Source: Polynucleobacter alcilacus
GTDB lineage: Bacteria > Pseudomonadota > Gammaproteobacteria > Burkholderiales > Burkholderiaceae
Reading direction: 5' to 3'
DNA length: 64,000 bases
NCBI RefSeq assembly: GCF_018881545.1
Contig: NZ_JACVQD010000001.1
Span: 1,268,039-1,332,038, forward strand
Made by a program: the position numbers and the translations under genes. The notes beneath the pieces were generated by a model. It saw only the letters and a list, made by a program, of their open reading frames with translations. It was not told the DNA's origin and made no database searches. Shown piece after piece: positions 9,481 through 20,293 of the stretch; within the stretch, counting starts at the first letter, position 1; every line of letters starts with the position of its first letter.

Positions 9481-10908
9481 ATGAGCAACTTACAAAATCC
9501 CGCCGCCTTGAACTCCCCCAATCCCATCACTTTTTGGGATGGGGCTATTGGCGCCCTATCCCGCGAGCTATCTCCCCAGCAGTTTAAAACCTGGATACAG
9601 CCATTAACCTTCATATCTTTTGATGAAAGTGGTCACTTACTTACTGTTGGCGCCCCAAACCGGTTTAAGCTTGATTGGATTAAAAAGACTTTTGCAGACC
9701 GCTTTCAAGAGCTGGCCGCTGCGTACTTTGGCCTTCCTATTAATATCAATTTTGTCCTTGCTGTGGACGTGATTGCGCCCTTGGTCGCCACCCCAGAAAA
9801 ACCGAAAGAGCTAAACCTCGACGCCCAAATCAGCAGCGCGCCCGAAATAAGCGCCTCCTTTGAGGAAAGCGCTTTTGAGATTGAAGACCACTCAAAATTA
9901 AACCCAAACCTCACATTTGAAACCTTTGTTACTGGTAAAGCCAATCAATTGGCAAGGGCCGCCTCAATACAGGTTGCACACAACCCTGGTAGTTCATACA
10001 ACCCCATGTTTTTATATGGTGGCGTTGGGCTCGGAAAAACCCATCTTATTCATGCCATAGGCAACCACCTATTAAAAGAAAAGCCAAACGCAAGGATCCG
10101 CTATATTCATGCCGAACAATATGTATCTGATGTTGTACGCGCATACCAGCAGAAGGCTTTCGACCGCTTCAAACGCTATTACCACTCGCTTGATCTTTTG
10201 TTGATTGATGACATTCAATTTTTCAGCGGCAAATCCCGCACTCAAGAGGAGTTTTTTTACGCTTTCGAGGCCCTATTAAGCAATAAAGCGCAGGTCATCA
10301 TTACTAGCGACACCTACCCTAAAGAGATGGCCGGGATTGATGACCGCCTTATCTCTCGCTTTGATTCTGGCTTAACAGTGGCGATTGAGCCCCCAGAGCT
10401 TGAAATGCGGGTTGCAATTTTAATGAAAAAAGCGGTTAGTGAGGGCATCCCAATGAGTGAGGATGTGGCGTTCTTTGTGGCCAAACACCTGCGCTCTAAC
10501 GTCCGTGAGCTTGAGGGAGCACTAAGGAAGATTTTGGCGTTTGTGCGCTTTCATGACCGCGAGGTCACTATTGATGTCGCTAAAACCGCCCTTAAAGACC
10601 TGCTTTCCATACAAAATCGGCAAATTTCTGTAGAAAACATCCAAAAAGCAGTTGCTGATTTTTATAGCATCAAGGTGGCCGACATGTATTCCAAGAGGCG
10701 GCCCGCCAATATTGCCAGACCACGGCAAATCGCGATGTTTATGGCCAAAGAATTGACTCAAAAGAGCCTTCCGGAGATTGGGGAGCTGTTTGGTGGACGC
10801 GACCATACGACCGTCCTGCATGCTGTCCGTAAGGTCGCTGAGGAGCGCTCTCATGATGGGCAGTTAAACCATGAGATCCATGTGATTGAGCAAACCCTCA
10901 AGGCTTAA
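9481..10908 (+). CDS. dnaA: Chromosomal replication initiator protein DnaA
   Basis: AAA+ initiator that binds DnaA boxes and opens oriC. The start chosen is ATG at 9481 (MSNLQNP), giving 475 residues; an in-frame TTG at 9436 lies inside a DnaA box and is unlikely. Domain I is near residues 15-85 ([21 protein letters not shown]), followed by an acidic linker. The AAA+ core has Walker A GGVGLGKT (180-187) and Walker [10 protein letters not shown] (about 240-248). The C-terminal helix-turn-helix carries the DnaA signature [11 protein letters not shown] (438-448). Boxes upstream suggest autoregulation. Confidence 0.98.
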   Translation: MSNLQNPAALNSPNPITFWDGAIGALSRELSPQQFKTWIQPLTFISFDESGHLLTVGAPNRFKLDWIKKTFADRFQELAAAYFGLPININFVLAVDVIAPLVATPEKPKELNLDAQISSAPEISASFEESAFEIEDHSKLNPNLTFETFVTGKANQLARAASIQVAHNPGSSYNPMFLYGGVGLGKTHLIHAIGNHLLKEKPNARIRYIHAEQYVSDVVRAYQQKAFDRFKRYYHSLDLLLIDDIQFFSGKSRTQEEFFYAFEALLSNKAQVIITSDTYPKEMAGIDDRLISRFDSGLTVAIEPPELEMRVAILMKKAVSEGIPMSEDVAFFVAKHLRSNVRELEGALRKILAFVRFHDREVTIDVAKTALKDLLSIQNRQISVENIQKAVADFYSIKVADMYSKRRPANIARPRQIAMFMAKELTQKSLPEIGELFGGRDHTTVLHAVRKVAEERSHDGQLNHEIHVIEQTLKA

Positions 10909-11171
10909 TTTTTGTCTGTGGATAAGGCTGTGAATAACCCTTAGGATAAGTTTAGGGATTGTATGTGGATAAATTGTGGAAAGAGTCCGCTTCATGCAAA
11001 AATAGAGCGTTGAAAAAAGGTTATCCCCTTTTTATGCAGCGTTTATACAGGGGTTTTCCACAGTTTTTTTGACTGTTAATGTTTTGATTTATTTGGGGTT
11101 TTTGACTTATCCACCGAAATATGAAGCCTTATTACTATTACTACTAAGATATATACAAGGATTTAAAAGCA
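10909..11171. other. Probable oriC: dnaA-dnaN intergenic DnaA-box cluster
   Basis: 263 bp without a gene. Boxes matching TTATNCACA on the minus strand are at 10917-10925, 10929-10937 (TTATTCACA) and 10964-10972. One-mismatch boxes on the plus strand are at 11054-11062 (TTTTCCACA) and 11107-11115 (TTATCCACC). An AT-rich tract covers about 11063-11170. The three boxes on one strand facing two on the other, next to an AT-rich stretch, is the arrangement expected of an origin. Confidence 0.8.
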
Positions 11172-12287
11172 ATGCAACTCGTAAACACTTCTCGCGATAA
11201 TTTACTAAAACCCCTTCAGGTTGTCAGTGGGATTGTTGAACGTAGGCATACCTTACCAATTTTGGCGAACCTCTTGTTTAAAAAGGTTGGCGAGAAGGTT
11301 TCTTTTATTTCCACTGACATTGAAATTCAAATAACCACCAATGCAAACTTTGGCGTTGGCTCTGAAGACGCTACAACCACAGTTGCTGCCAGAAAATTAT
11401 TAGATATTTTGCGGGCACTTCCAGAAGGGCCCGTATCCCTAAACCTCAAAGACAATCGAATGGTTGTACAAAGTGGGAAGAGCCGCTTCTCTTTGCAAAC
11501 CCTATCTGCAGCAGAGTTCCCTGTAATGCAAAGTGTTGGTGAAGTAACGGCAGCCTGGAAAATGTCGCAAAAGAGTTTTCGTCAACTAATTAGCCAAGTG
11601 CATTTCTCTATGGCGCAACAAGACATTCGTTATTACCTTAATGGTATGTTGTTGGTTGTTGAGGGTAAAGAGGTTGTTGCTGTTGCCACTGATGGTCATC
11701 GTCTTGCCTATTCCCAGGTTGAGTTGACAGAGGCGCCATCAGGGTCGGGCCAAAGACAGGAAATCATCATTCCCCGTAAAACAATTTTAGAGTGCCAGCA
11801 TTTATTGGAAGACTCAGAAGAGCAGCTTGAGATCAGCCTTACTGCAAATCAAGTTAAGTTTGCGTTTGGTGATATTGAGTTAATTTCAAAACTAGTTGAA
11901 GGCAAGTTCCCCGACTTTCAAAGAGTGATTCCAAAAGGACATAAAAACTCATTGGTAGTTGGTCGTGAGGCCCTACAAGCAGCGCTACAACGAGCTGCGA
12001 TCTTAACTACTGATAAATTTAAAGGAGTTCGTTTTTCTCTATCACCGGATCGCATTACTATCCAATCAACCAATGCTGAGCAAGAAGAAGCGCAAGAAGA
12101 AATTGAGACTGAATATAGCGGTGACGCGGTTGAGATTGGTTTTAACGTAAGCTACTTATTGGATGTTTTAGCAAACCTAAAAAATGAAAAAATCCAAATT
12201 AGTTTGGGCGATGCAAACAGTAGCGCCGTGATTACTCTGCCTGGCTCAGAGAACTTCAAGTATGTTGTGATGCCAATGCGTATTTAA
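11172..12287 (+). CDS. dnaN: DNA polymerase III beta subunit (sliding clamp)
   Basis: 371-residue clamp subunit that dimerises into a ring round DNA and tethers polymerases. It begins MQLVNTSRDNLLKPLQVVSGIVERRHTLPIL, cut here to MQLVNTSRDNLLKPLQ, a typical clamp N-terminus, and ends in VMPMRI, close to the usual MPMRL that lines the peptide-binding pocket. Three repeated clamp domains fit the length. It lies between the origin spacer and gyrB, 11 bp from the gyrB start, so the two are probably co-transcribed. Confidence 0.97.
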   Translation: MQLVNTSRDNLLKPLQVVSGIVERRHTLPILANLLFKKVGEKVSFISTDIEIQITTNANFGVGSEDATTTVAARKLLDILRALPEGPVSLNLKDNRMVVQSGKSRFSLQTLSAAEFPVMQSVGEVTAAWKMSQKSFRQLISQVHFSMAQQDIRYYLNGMLLVVEGKEVVAVATDGHRLAYSQVELTEAPSGSGQRQEIIIPRKTILECQHLLEDSEEQLEISLTANQVKFAFGDIELISKLVEGKFPDFQRVIPKGHKNSLVVGREALQAALQRAAILTTDKFKGVRFSLSPDRITIQSTNAEQEEAQEEIETEYSGDAVEIGFNVSYLLDVLANLKNEKIQISLGDANSSAVITLPGSENFKYVVMPMRI

Positions 12288-12292
12288 CTTAG

Positions 12293-14797
<2,505 letters not shown>

Positions 14798-14800
14798 TTT

Positions 14801-15295
14801 ATGCCATCAAAAAAATTAAAACCACCCAAAGTGGACCGATCAGCCATTGTTGTTAAATCCTCGCCAATCCATGGCAAAGGGGTGTTTGTTGCAAAGCCGA
14901 TTAAAAAAGGCCAAGTAATTATCGAATACAAAGGGGAGCGCATTAGTTGGAAGCTTGCTGAAAAGCGCCACCCGCATGATAAGAAAGATCCTAACCACAC
15001 CTTTTACTTTTCTTTGGATGATGGCCGCGTCATTGATGCTAAATATGGCGGCAATGCGGCCCGCTGGATTAACCACTCATGCAAACCAAGTTGTGAAACA
15101 CGTGAAGATAGTTACGATGGAAAGCCACGCGTCTACATCTATGCGAAGCGCGCCCTCAAGGTTGGCGAAGAATTGTTTTATGACTACTCCCTTGATGTTG
15201 AGGGCCGCGTAACAAAGCAAATGAAAAAAGATTACGAGTGCCGCTGTGGCGCTAAGAAATGCCGCGGCACCATGTTGGCTGTTAAGAGCAAATAA
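14801..15295 (+). CDS. SET-domain protein-lysine methyltransferase-like protein
   Basis: 164-residue protein with a full SET fold: the SAM-binding start HGKGVFVAKPIKKG (about 24-37), the pseudoknot motif NHSC (91-94), GEELFYDYS (about 122-131), and a post-SET cysteine cluster CRC...KKCRG (Cys147, 149, 154). With NHSC this can provide a zinc site. The family transfers methyl groups from SAM to lysines in proteins; the substrate here is unknown. It starts 3 bp after the gyrB stop, so it may share the dnaN-gyrB transcript. Related short SET proteins occur in Burkholderiales, but their role is not established as far as I know. Confidence 0.88.
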   Translation: MPSKKLKPPKVDRSAIVVKSSPIHGKGVFVAKPIKKGQVIIEYKGERISWKLAEKRHPHDKKDPNHTFYFSLDDGRVIDAKYGGNAARWINHSCKPSCETREDSYDGKPRVYIYAKRALKVGEELFYDYSLDVEGRVTKQMKKDYECRCGAKKCRGTMLAVKSK

Positions 15296-15309
15296 ACCCC
15301 CAATCCCTA

Positions 15310-15525
15310 ATGCTGTATGTAACCATCCTAGAGCTTGAGGCTGCAATTAATTATTGGCGCGGCCAGTCGCCAGCCGAGGGCGAGGAGTTGCGCTTGTGCC
15401 CGGAGGCTTCGGCGCTTGCAAAACCGTATGCCTTGATGATTGTCCAAGGTGCACAGCGGGTGCCATTAGATGTTCTGGATGAGATTGCTCAAAGCGCAAT
15501 TCATCAATTCAAAAAAATCTCTTAA
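15310..15525 (+). CDS. Small conserved protein, DUF3717-like
   Basis: 71-residue protein whose N-terminal pattern, TILELEAAINYWRG, followed by ALAKPYALMI, fits my memory of the DUF3717 family found in Burkholderiales. It has no signal peptide, membrane segment or catalytic motif. It begins 14 bp after the SET gene and is followed by a 105-bp gap before the Liv operon. Its function is unknown. Confidence 0.7.
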   Translation: MLYVTILELEAAINYWRGQSPAEGEELRLCPEASALAKPYALMIVQGAQRVPLDVLDEIAQSAIHQFKKIS

Positions 15526-15630
15526 GTTTTTTCTACATTACCCCCGGCTTTGTTTAGGGTTATCGCTATATATAGCCAAGGCATCTTGGGTTATCCTCAT
15601 ATTCTTGCTCCCAAGTAGGGGGTAGAGGGT

Positions 15631-16398
15631 GTGAGATTGCAAGAAATAATATTAAAAACACTTGGGCTGGGAAAATCCTTCAAGGGCTTTTCTGCGGTTA
15701 CTGACGTTAATTTGGACGTTACCAGGGGAACTATTCACGCGCTGATTGGCCCCAATGGGGCCGGCAAAACCACTTGCTTTAATTTGCTGACTAAATTCTT
15801 GGTGCCAAGCAGTGGGCAAATCTTATTTAATGGTTTTGATATTACCAATGAGGCCCCAGCGCAAATTGCCAGACGTGGGGTGATTCGCTCTTTCCAGATT
15901 TCAGCTGTTTTCCCCCATTTAACTGTTTTAGAAAATGTCCGTGTTGCACTGCAGCGAGGATTGGGCACCGAGTTTCACTTTTGGAAATCCGGCAACTCAT
16001 TGAATGTTCTGAATGAGCGCGCGATGCAACTGTTGCATGAAGTAGGCCTGGAGGATTTTGCCCATGAGGACACCCTAAACTTGGCTTATGGACGCAAAAG
16101 GGCGCTTGAAATCGCGACCACCTTGGCTATGGAGCCAGAGCTAATGCTCTTGGACGAGCCCACCCAAGGCATGGGGCACGAGGATGTAGAGCGCGTAACC
16201 GAGTTGATTGATCGCGTAGCTAAGGGCCGCACGATCTTGATGGTTGAGCACAATATGAAAGTGGTGTCCTCGATTGCTGACCGTATTACGGTATTGCAGC
16301 GCGGCTCAGTTTTGGCAGAAGGCTCTTATCACGAGGTTTCAAATAACCCTTTGGTGGTTGAGGCGTACATGGGTAGTCATGGGGGCGATAACTTATGA
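15631..16398 (+). CDS. livG: Branched-chain amino-acid-type ABC transporter ATP-binding protein LivG
   Basis: 255-residue cytoplasmic ATPase of a HAAT-family importer. Walker A GPNGAGKTT is at 40-48, the signature region LAYGRKRALEIA near 151, Walker B LMLLDEPT near 172, and the switch histidine is in MVEHN. The start is GTG at 15631 behind a GTAGAGGG ribosome-binding stretch. Its end overlaps the livF start by 4 bp (ATGA). Together with livF it would power the LivHM permease pair downstream. The exact substrate cannot be read from the sequence. Confidence 0.9.
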   Translation: MRLQEIILKTLGLGKSFKGFSAVTDVNLDVTRGTIHALIGPNGAGKTTCFNLLTKFLVPSSGQILFNGFDITNEAPAQIARRGVIRSFQISAVFPHLTVLENVRVALQRGLGTEFHFWKSGNSLNVLNERAMQLLHEVGLEDFAHEDTLNLAYGRKRALEIATTLAMEPELMLLDEPTQGMGHEDVERVTELIDRVAKGRTILMVEHNMKVVSSIADRITVLQRGSVLAEGSYHEVSNNPLVVEAYMGSHGGDNL

Positions 16399-17099
16399 GC
16401 ACCATGGCATTGGAAGTTAAAAACCTAGAGTCTTGGTATGGAGAGTCACACATTTTGCATGGTGTGAACTTTGCTGTGCGCGATGGCGAGGTGGTTACCT
16501 TGCTAGGCAGAAATGGTGCGGGTCGCAGCACAATCCTTAAAACGATTTTGGGATTAACAAGCAAGAGAACGGGTTCGGTGGAGATTTATGGTCGCCAGAC
16601 GATCTCTATGCCAACCTACAGAATTGCTCGTCTGGGTGTTGGGTTTTGCCCAGAAGAAAGAGGTATTTTTGCCAGCTTAAGCGCCGAAGAAAACCTCTTG
16701 TTATTACCAGAGATTGGTCCTAGCGGCATGGGTCTGGATGAGATTTATGAAATGTTCCCCAATCTTTATGAAAGACGGAACAGCCCGGGAACCAGGCTAT
16801 CTGGCGGTGAGCAACAAATGCTGGCAATGGCTCGTATTCTAAGAACGGGCGCTAAATTATTGTTGCTTGATGAAATTACCGAGGGCTTGGCCCCGGTCAT
16901 TGTGCAAAAGCTTGGCGAAGTAGTTACCAGCCTGCGGAACAAGGGCTTCACTATTGTGTTGGTTGAGCAAAACTTCCGCTTTGCGGCCCCTTTAGCCGAT
17001 CGTCATTATGTGGTTGAGCATGGAAATGTTGTTGAGGTAGTGAAGCAAAATGAACTTGCTGAAAAAGCATCCTTGTTAAATGAGTATCTTGGTGTTTAG
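16395..17099 (+). CDS. livF: Branched-chain amino-acid-type ABC transporter ATP-binding protein LivF
   Basis: 234-residue second ATPase of the transporter. The signature LSGGEQQMLAMARIL and Walker B LLLLDE are intact, and the switch position is Gln (LVEQN), which is usual for LivF. The Walker A loop reads GRNGAGRST (38-46) with Arg44 where the catalytic lysine is expected; the codon is CGC, not a reading error of one base from AAA/AAG. This may be a subfamily trait or lower the ATPase activity of this half. It overlaps livG by 4 bp and lies 22 bp before the binding-protein gene. Confidence 0.88.
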   Translation: MSTMALEVKNLESWYGESHILHGVNFAVRDGEVVTLLGRNGAGRSTILKTILGLTSKRTGSVEIYGRQTISMPTYRIARLGVGFCPEERGIFASLSAEENLLLLPEIGPSGMGLDEIYEMFPNLYERRNSPGTRLSGGEQQMLAMARILRTGAKLLLLDEITEGLAPVIVQKLGEVVTSLRNKGFTIVLVEQNFRFAAPLADRHYVVEHGNVVEVVKQNELAEKASLLNEYLGV

Positions 17100-17121
17100 T
17101 AGTTTTCGATAGGAGATAGAA

Positions 17122-18348
17122 ATGAAGTTAAAGCAAATTACCGCATGTCTGGTTGCGGCGACCATATTTGGTTCAAATCCAGTTTTTGCACAAAGCGGAT
17201 CTAAAGCAAGTGGTGGCGTTGTCAAGATTGGTGTATTGACCGACCTTTCTTCAACTTACTCTGATTTGGCGGGTCCTGGCGCAGTTATTGCAGCAAAAAT
17301 GGCAATTGCCGATTTTTCTAAAGACGGCACTGTTATTGGCAAAAAGATTGAACTTGTTAGTGCCGATCACCAAAACAAGGCCGATATTGCTGCGAACAAA
17401 GCGCGCGAGTGGTACGACAAAGATGGTGTTGATGTGATTGTTGAGTTGGTTTCTACCAACGTTGCTTTGGCTGTAATGGAAGTGGCTGAACAAAAGAACA
17501 AAATTACTTTGGTCTCTGGCGCAGCCTCTTTGCCAATCACCAATGAAAAATGTACAGCCAATAACGTACATTGGACTTATGACACCTATGCGCTTTCCAA
17601 TGGCACAGCTAAGGCAGTAGTGAAGCAGGGCAAAAAGAACTGGTACTTCATCACCGCCGATTATGCGTTTGGGGCAGCCTTAGAAAAAGACTCAACCAAC
17701 GTGGTTACAGCTAACGGCGGCAAAGTTTTAGGTACAAGCAAACACCCTTTTCCTAATAGCGACTTTTCTTCCTACCTCCTAAAGGCCCAGGCCAGTGGTG
17801 CAGACGTGGTTGCACTTGCAAATGCCGGTCAAGACACTATTAACAGTGTGAAACAGGCTTCAGAGTTTGGGGTTAATAAAAAGCAAACTGTTGTTCCGCT
17901 CCTCATGTTTATCTCCGATGTGCATTCTTTGGGCTTAAATGCTGCTCAGGGCATGTATCTCACAGAAGGTTTCTACTGGGATAAAGACGATAAAACCCGT
18001 GCATTTTCTAAGCGCTTCATTTTGCAACATAAGCGTATGCCTACCAGCGTTCAGGCAGGCGTTTACTCTTCAGTTCTGGCTTACTTAAGTGCGGTACAAA
18101 AGGCCGGCACTGTTGATACACAAGCGGTAATGAAGGCCCTGAAGTCCACCAACATTGATGATGGCCTCTTTAAAGGCAAGATTCGTGCAGATGGAAAGTT
18201 TGAGCACGACATGTATCTGCTCGAAGTGAAAAAACCTTCTGAGTCTACAAGCCCATGGGATTATTACAACGTTCGTGCAGTGATTCCTGCTGCTGAGGCA
18301 ACTCAACCACTTTCATTGTCGCGATGCAAGTTGGTTACTAACAAGTAA
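17122..18348 (+). CDS. Periplasmic substrate-binding protein of the Liv-type ABC transporter
   Basis: 408 residues, starting with a signal peptide (MKLKQITACLVAATIFGSNPVFA) described here as residues 1-23, with cleavage likely before Gln24. The mature part starts as a type I periplasmic binding fold (VKIGVLTDLSS, then the ligand-loop region SAASLPITN). There is a good ribosome-binding site, AGGAG, 8 bp before the ATG. It sits between the ATPase pair and the permease pair of the operon. Members of this family bind branched-chain amino acids, amides, urea or aromatic acids; specificity is not evident here. Confidence 0.88.
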   Translation: MKLKQITACLVAATIFGSNPVFAQSGSKASGGVVKIGVLTDLSSTYSDLAGPGAVIAAKMAIADFSKDGTVIGKKIELVSADHQNKADIAANKAREWYDKDGVDVIVELVSTNVALAVMEVAEQKNKITLVSGAASLPITNEKCTANNVHWTYDTYALSNGTAKAVVKQGKKNWYFITADYAFGAALEKDSTNVVTANGGKVLGTSKHPFPNSDFSSYLLKAQASGADVVALANAGQDTINSVKQASEFGVNKKQTVVPLLMFISDVHSLGLNAAQGMYLTEGFYWDKDDKTRAFSKRFILQHKRMPTSVQAGVYSSVLAYLSAVQKAGTVDTQAVMKALKSTNIDDGLFKGKIRADGKFEHDMYLLEVKKPSESTSPWDYYNVRAVIPAAEATQPLSLSRCKLVTNK

Positions 18349-18364
18349 TTGATTCTTCACAAGC

Positions 18365-19285
18365 ATGTTTGAACTTCTTGGAATTACCCCTCAAGGGCTG
18401 GTTGCCCAGCTCTTGGTGGGCTTGATTAACGGCTCGTTCTATGCCATTTTGAGTTTGGGATTGGCCATTATTTTTGGCCTTCTCAATATTATTAATTTTG
18501 CACATGGTGCGCAGTACACCATGGGCGCTTTTGTTGCCTGGATTGGGTTGACTCAAATTAGTCAATGGCTTGGCTTTCCTGAGCTAACCATTAACTACTG
18601 GTTTGCTTTAATTGTTGTGCCTCTGGTAATGGCCGGATTTGGTTTAATTTTGGAGCGCACGATGTTGCGCCGTCTTTATCACCTCGACCATTTATATGGC
18701 CTGCTACTAACTTTTGGTTTGGCTTTAATTATTGAGGGCATGTTCCGCCATTGGTATGGGATTTCTGGAGAGAGCTATCCCGCCCCAGAATTGCTGCAAG
18801 GCGCGATTCCATTAGAGTCCCTTGACATCATCTTGCCAAAGTACCGTGTTTGGGTAGTGGTAATTTCTTTAACAGTTTGTTTCTCAACTTGGTACGTGAT
18901 CGAGAGAACTAAGTTGGGCGCTTATTTGCGCGCGGGTACTGAAAACCCTAAATTACTTCAAGCGTTTGGCGTCAACGTGCCTTTAATGATTTCTTTGGCT
19001 TACGCTTACGGTGTTGGTCTTGCGGGATTTGCTGGAGTGTTGGCAGCCCCTATTTTTCAAGTGAACCCGCTGATGGGCTCTAACCTCATTATTGTTGTTT
19101 TTGCTGTGGTGGTAATTGGCGGCATGGGCTCAATTATGGGCGCCATCTTAACGGGTTTAGGTTTGGGCCTAATCGAGGGCCTCACCAAAGTCTTTTATCC
19201 AGAAGCTTCGGGCGTTGTGATTTTTGTGATTATGGCAATTGTTTTATTGATTCGTCCTGCTGGGCTGTTTGGGCGGGAAAAGTAA
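18365..19285 (+). CDS. livH: Branched-chain amino-acid-type ABC transporter permease LivH
   Basis: 306-residue integral membrane protein with about eight hydrophobic segments. It opens with LLVGLINGSFYAILSLGLA, typical of LivH, and contains GVLAAPIFQVNP and VIGGMGSIMGA near the cytoplasmic coupling loop. It pairs with LivM, which starts 2 bp after its stop, to form the transmembrane channel. Confidence 0.9.
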   Translation: MFELLGITPQGLVAQLLVGLINGSFYAILSLGLAIIFGLLNIINFAHGAQYTMGAFVAWIGLTQISQWLGFPELTINYWFALIVVPLVMAGFGLILERTMLRRLYHLDHLYGLLLTFGLALIIEGMFRHWYGISGESYPAPELLQGAIPLESLDIILPKYRVWVVVISLTVCFSTWYVIERTKLGAYLRAGTENPKLLQAFGVNVPLMISLAYAYGVGLAGFAGVLAAPIFQVNPLMGSNLIIVVFAVVVIGGMGSIMGAILTGLGLGLIEGLTKVFYPEASGVVIFVIMAIVLLIRPAGLFGREK

Positions 19286-19287
19286 TC

Positions 19288-20217
19288 ATGAGTTCAAAAG
19301 TTAAACTGTTATATGGGATCTTGATTCTCATTGCCCTGTTACTGCCTTTCCAAAATTTTATTTACTTAGTGTTTGCAATGAAGGTTTTGTGCTTCGCACT
19401 TTTTGCTTGCGCATTTAATTTGTTGCTTGGCTTTACTGGATTGTTGTCCTTTGGCCACGCAGCTTTTTTTGGCACCGCCGCTTATATCACTGCCTATTTA
19501 TGTAAGGAAGCCGGTTTTTCTCCTGAGATGGGAATTATTTTAGGGGTAGTAGGTTCGGGCGCTCTTGGTTTTTTAATTGGTTCGCTCGCAATTCGTCGCC
19601 AAGGTATTTATTTTGCGATGGTGACTTTAGCCCTTTCGCAAATGGTTTATTTCTTGGCGGTTCAACTTCCGTTTACTGGTGGTGAGGATGGAATTCAGGG
19701 GGTGCCTCGCGGTATGTTGTTTGGTTTTATTGACTTGAAAAATGACGTTGCGATGTATTACTTTGTATTGGCGGTTTTCTTATTTGGTTTTGCACTCATC
19801 ATGCGTGCTGTACATTCGCCATTTGGACAGGTTCTCAAAGCCATTCGGGAAAATGAGCCGCGCGCAATTTCTCTTGGCTACAAGGTTGATCGTTTTAAGT
19901 TAATGTCATTTGTAATCTCTGCCGCCCTTTCAGGTTTAGCCGGATCAATGAAGTCCTTGGTGTTTCAGTTGGCAACTCTGACCGATGTTCATTGGCATAT
20001 GTCTGGCGAAGTTGTGTTGATGACTTTGCTTGGTGGTATGGGAACGATTCTTGGGCCAGTCGTTGGTGCAGGGATTGTTGTGGGCCTACAGAACTATTTG
20101 GCTAACATTGGTTCTTGGAGCACGATTGCCACCGGCTTTATTTTTGTAATTTGTGTTTTAGCATTTCGTCGCGGCGTGGTTGGTGAAATTGCTGCGCACT
20201 TCAAAAACAAAAATTAA
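19288..20217 (+). CDS. livM: Branched-chain amino-acid-type ABC transporter permease LivM
   Basis: 309-residue membrane protein and the second permease subunit. The family motif NLLLGFTGLLSFGHAAFFG is near residue 45, and the coupling-loop region reads AIRENEPRAISLGY and LLGGMGTILGP. It is the last gene of the Liv operon. The 100 bp after it contain an imperfect inverted repeat near 20240-20272 without a clear U-tract. Confidence 0.9.
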   Translation: MSSKVKLLYGILILIALLLPFQNFIYLVFAMKVLCFALFACAFNLLLGFTGLLSFGHAAFFGTAAYITAYLCKEAGFSPEMGIILGVVGSGALGFLIGSLAIRRQGIYFAMVTLALSQMVYFLAVQLPFTGGEDGIQGVPRGMLFGFIDLKNDVAMYYFVLAVFLFGFALIMRAVHSPFGQVLKAIRENEPRAISLGYKVDRFKLMSFVISAALSGLAGSMKSLVFQLATLTDVHWHMSGEVVLMTLLGGMGTILGPVVGAGIVVGLQNYLANIGSWSTIATGFIFVICVLAFRRGVVGEIAAHFKNKN

Positions 20218-20293
20218 TTTCCTTTTATTATTTGTTTCTAGTGCGCTGCGACTTTTTAATAGCGCTGCACTCCTCTAATTAAAAGAGATCCCC

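Noticed and set aside
11021..11029. TTATCCCCT as a further DnaA box
   Set aside because: Two mismatches to TTATNCACA, including a conserved position; not counted.
20240..20272. Possible terminator after livM (GTGCGCTGCG / AGCGCTGCAC)
   Set aside because: The pairing is imperfect and no T-tract follows, so I did not list it as a terminator.
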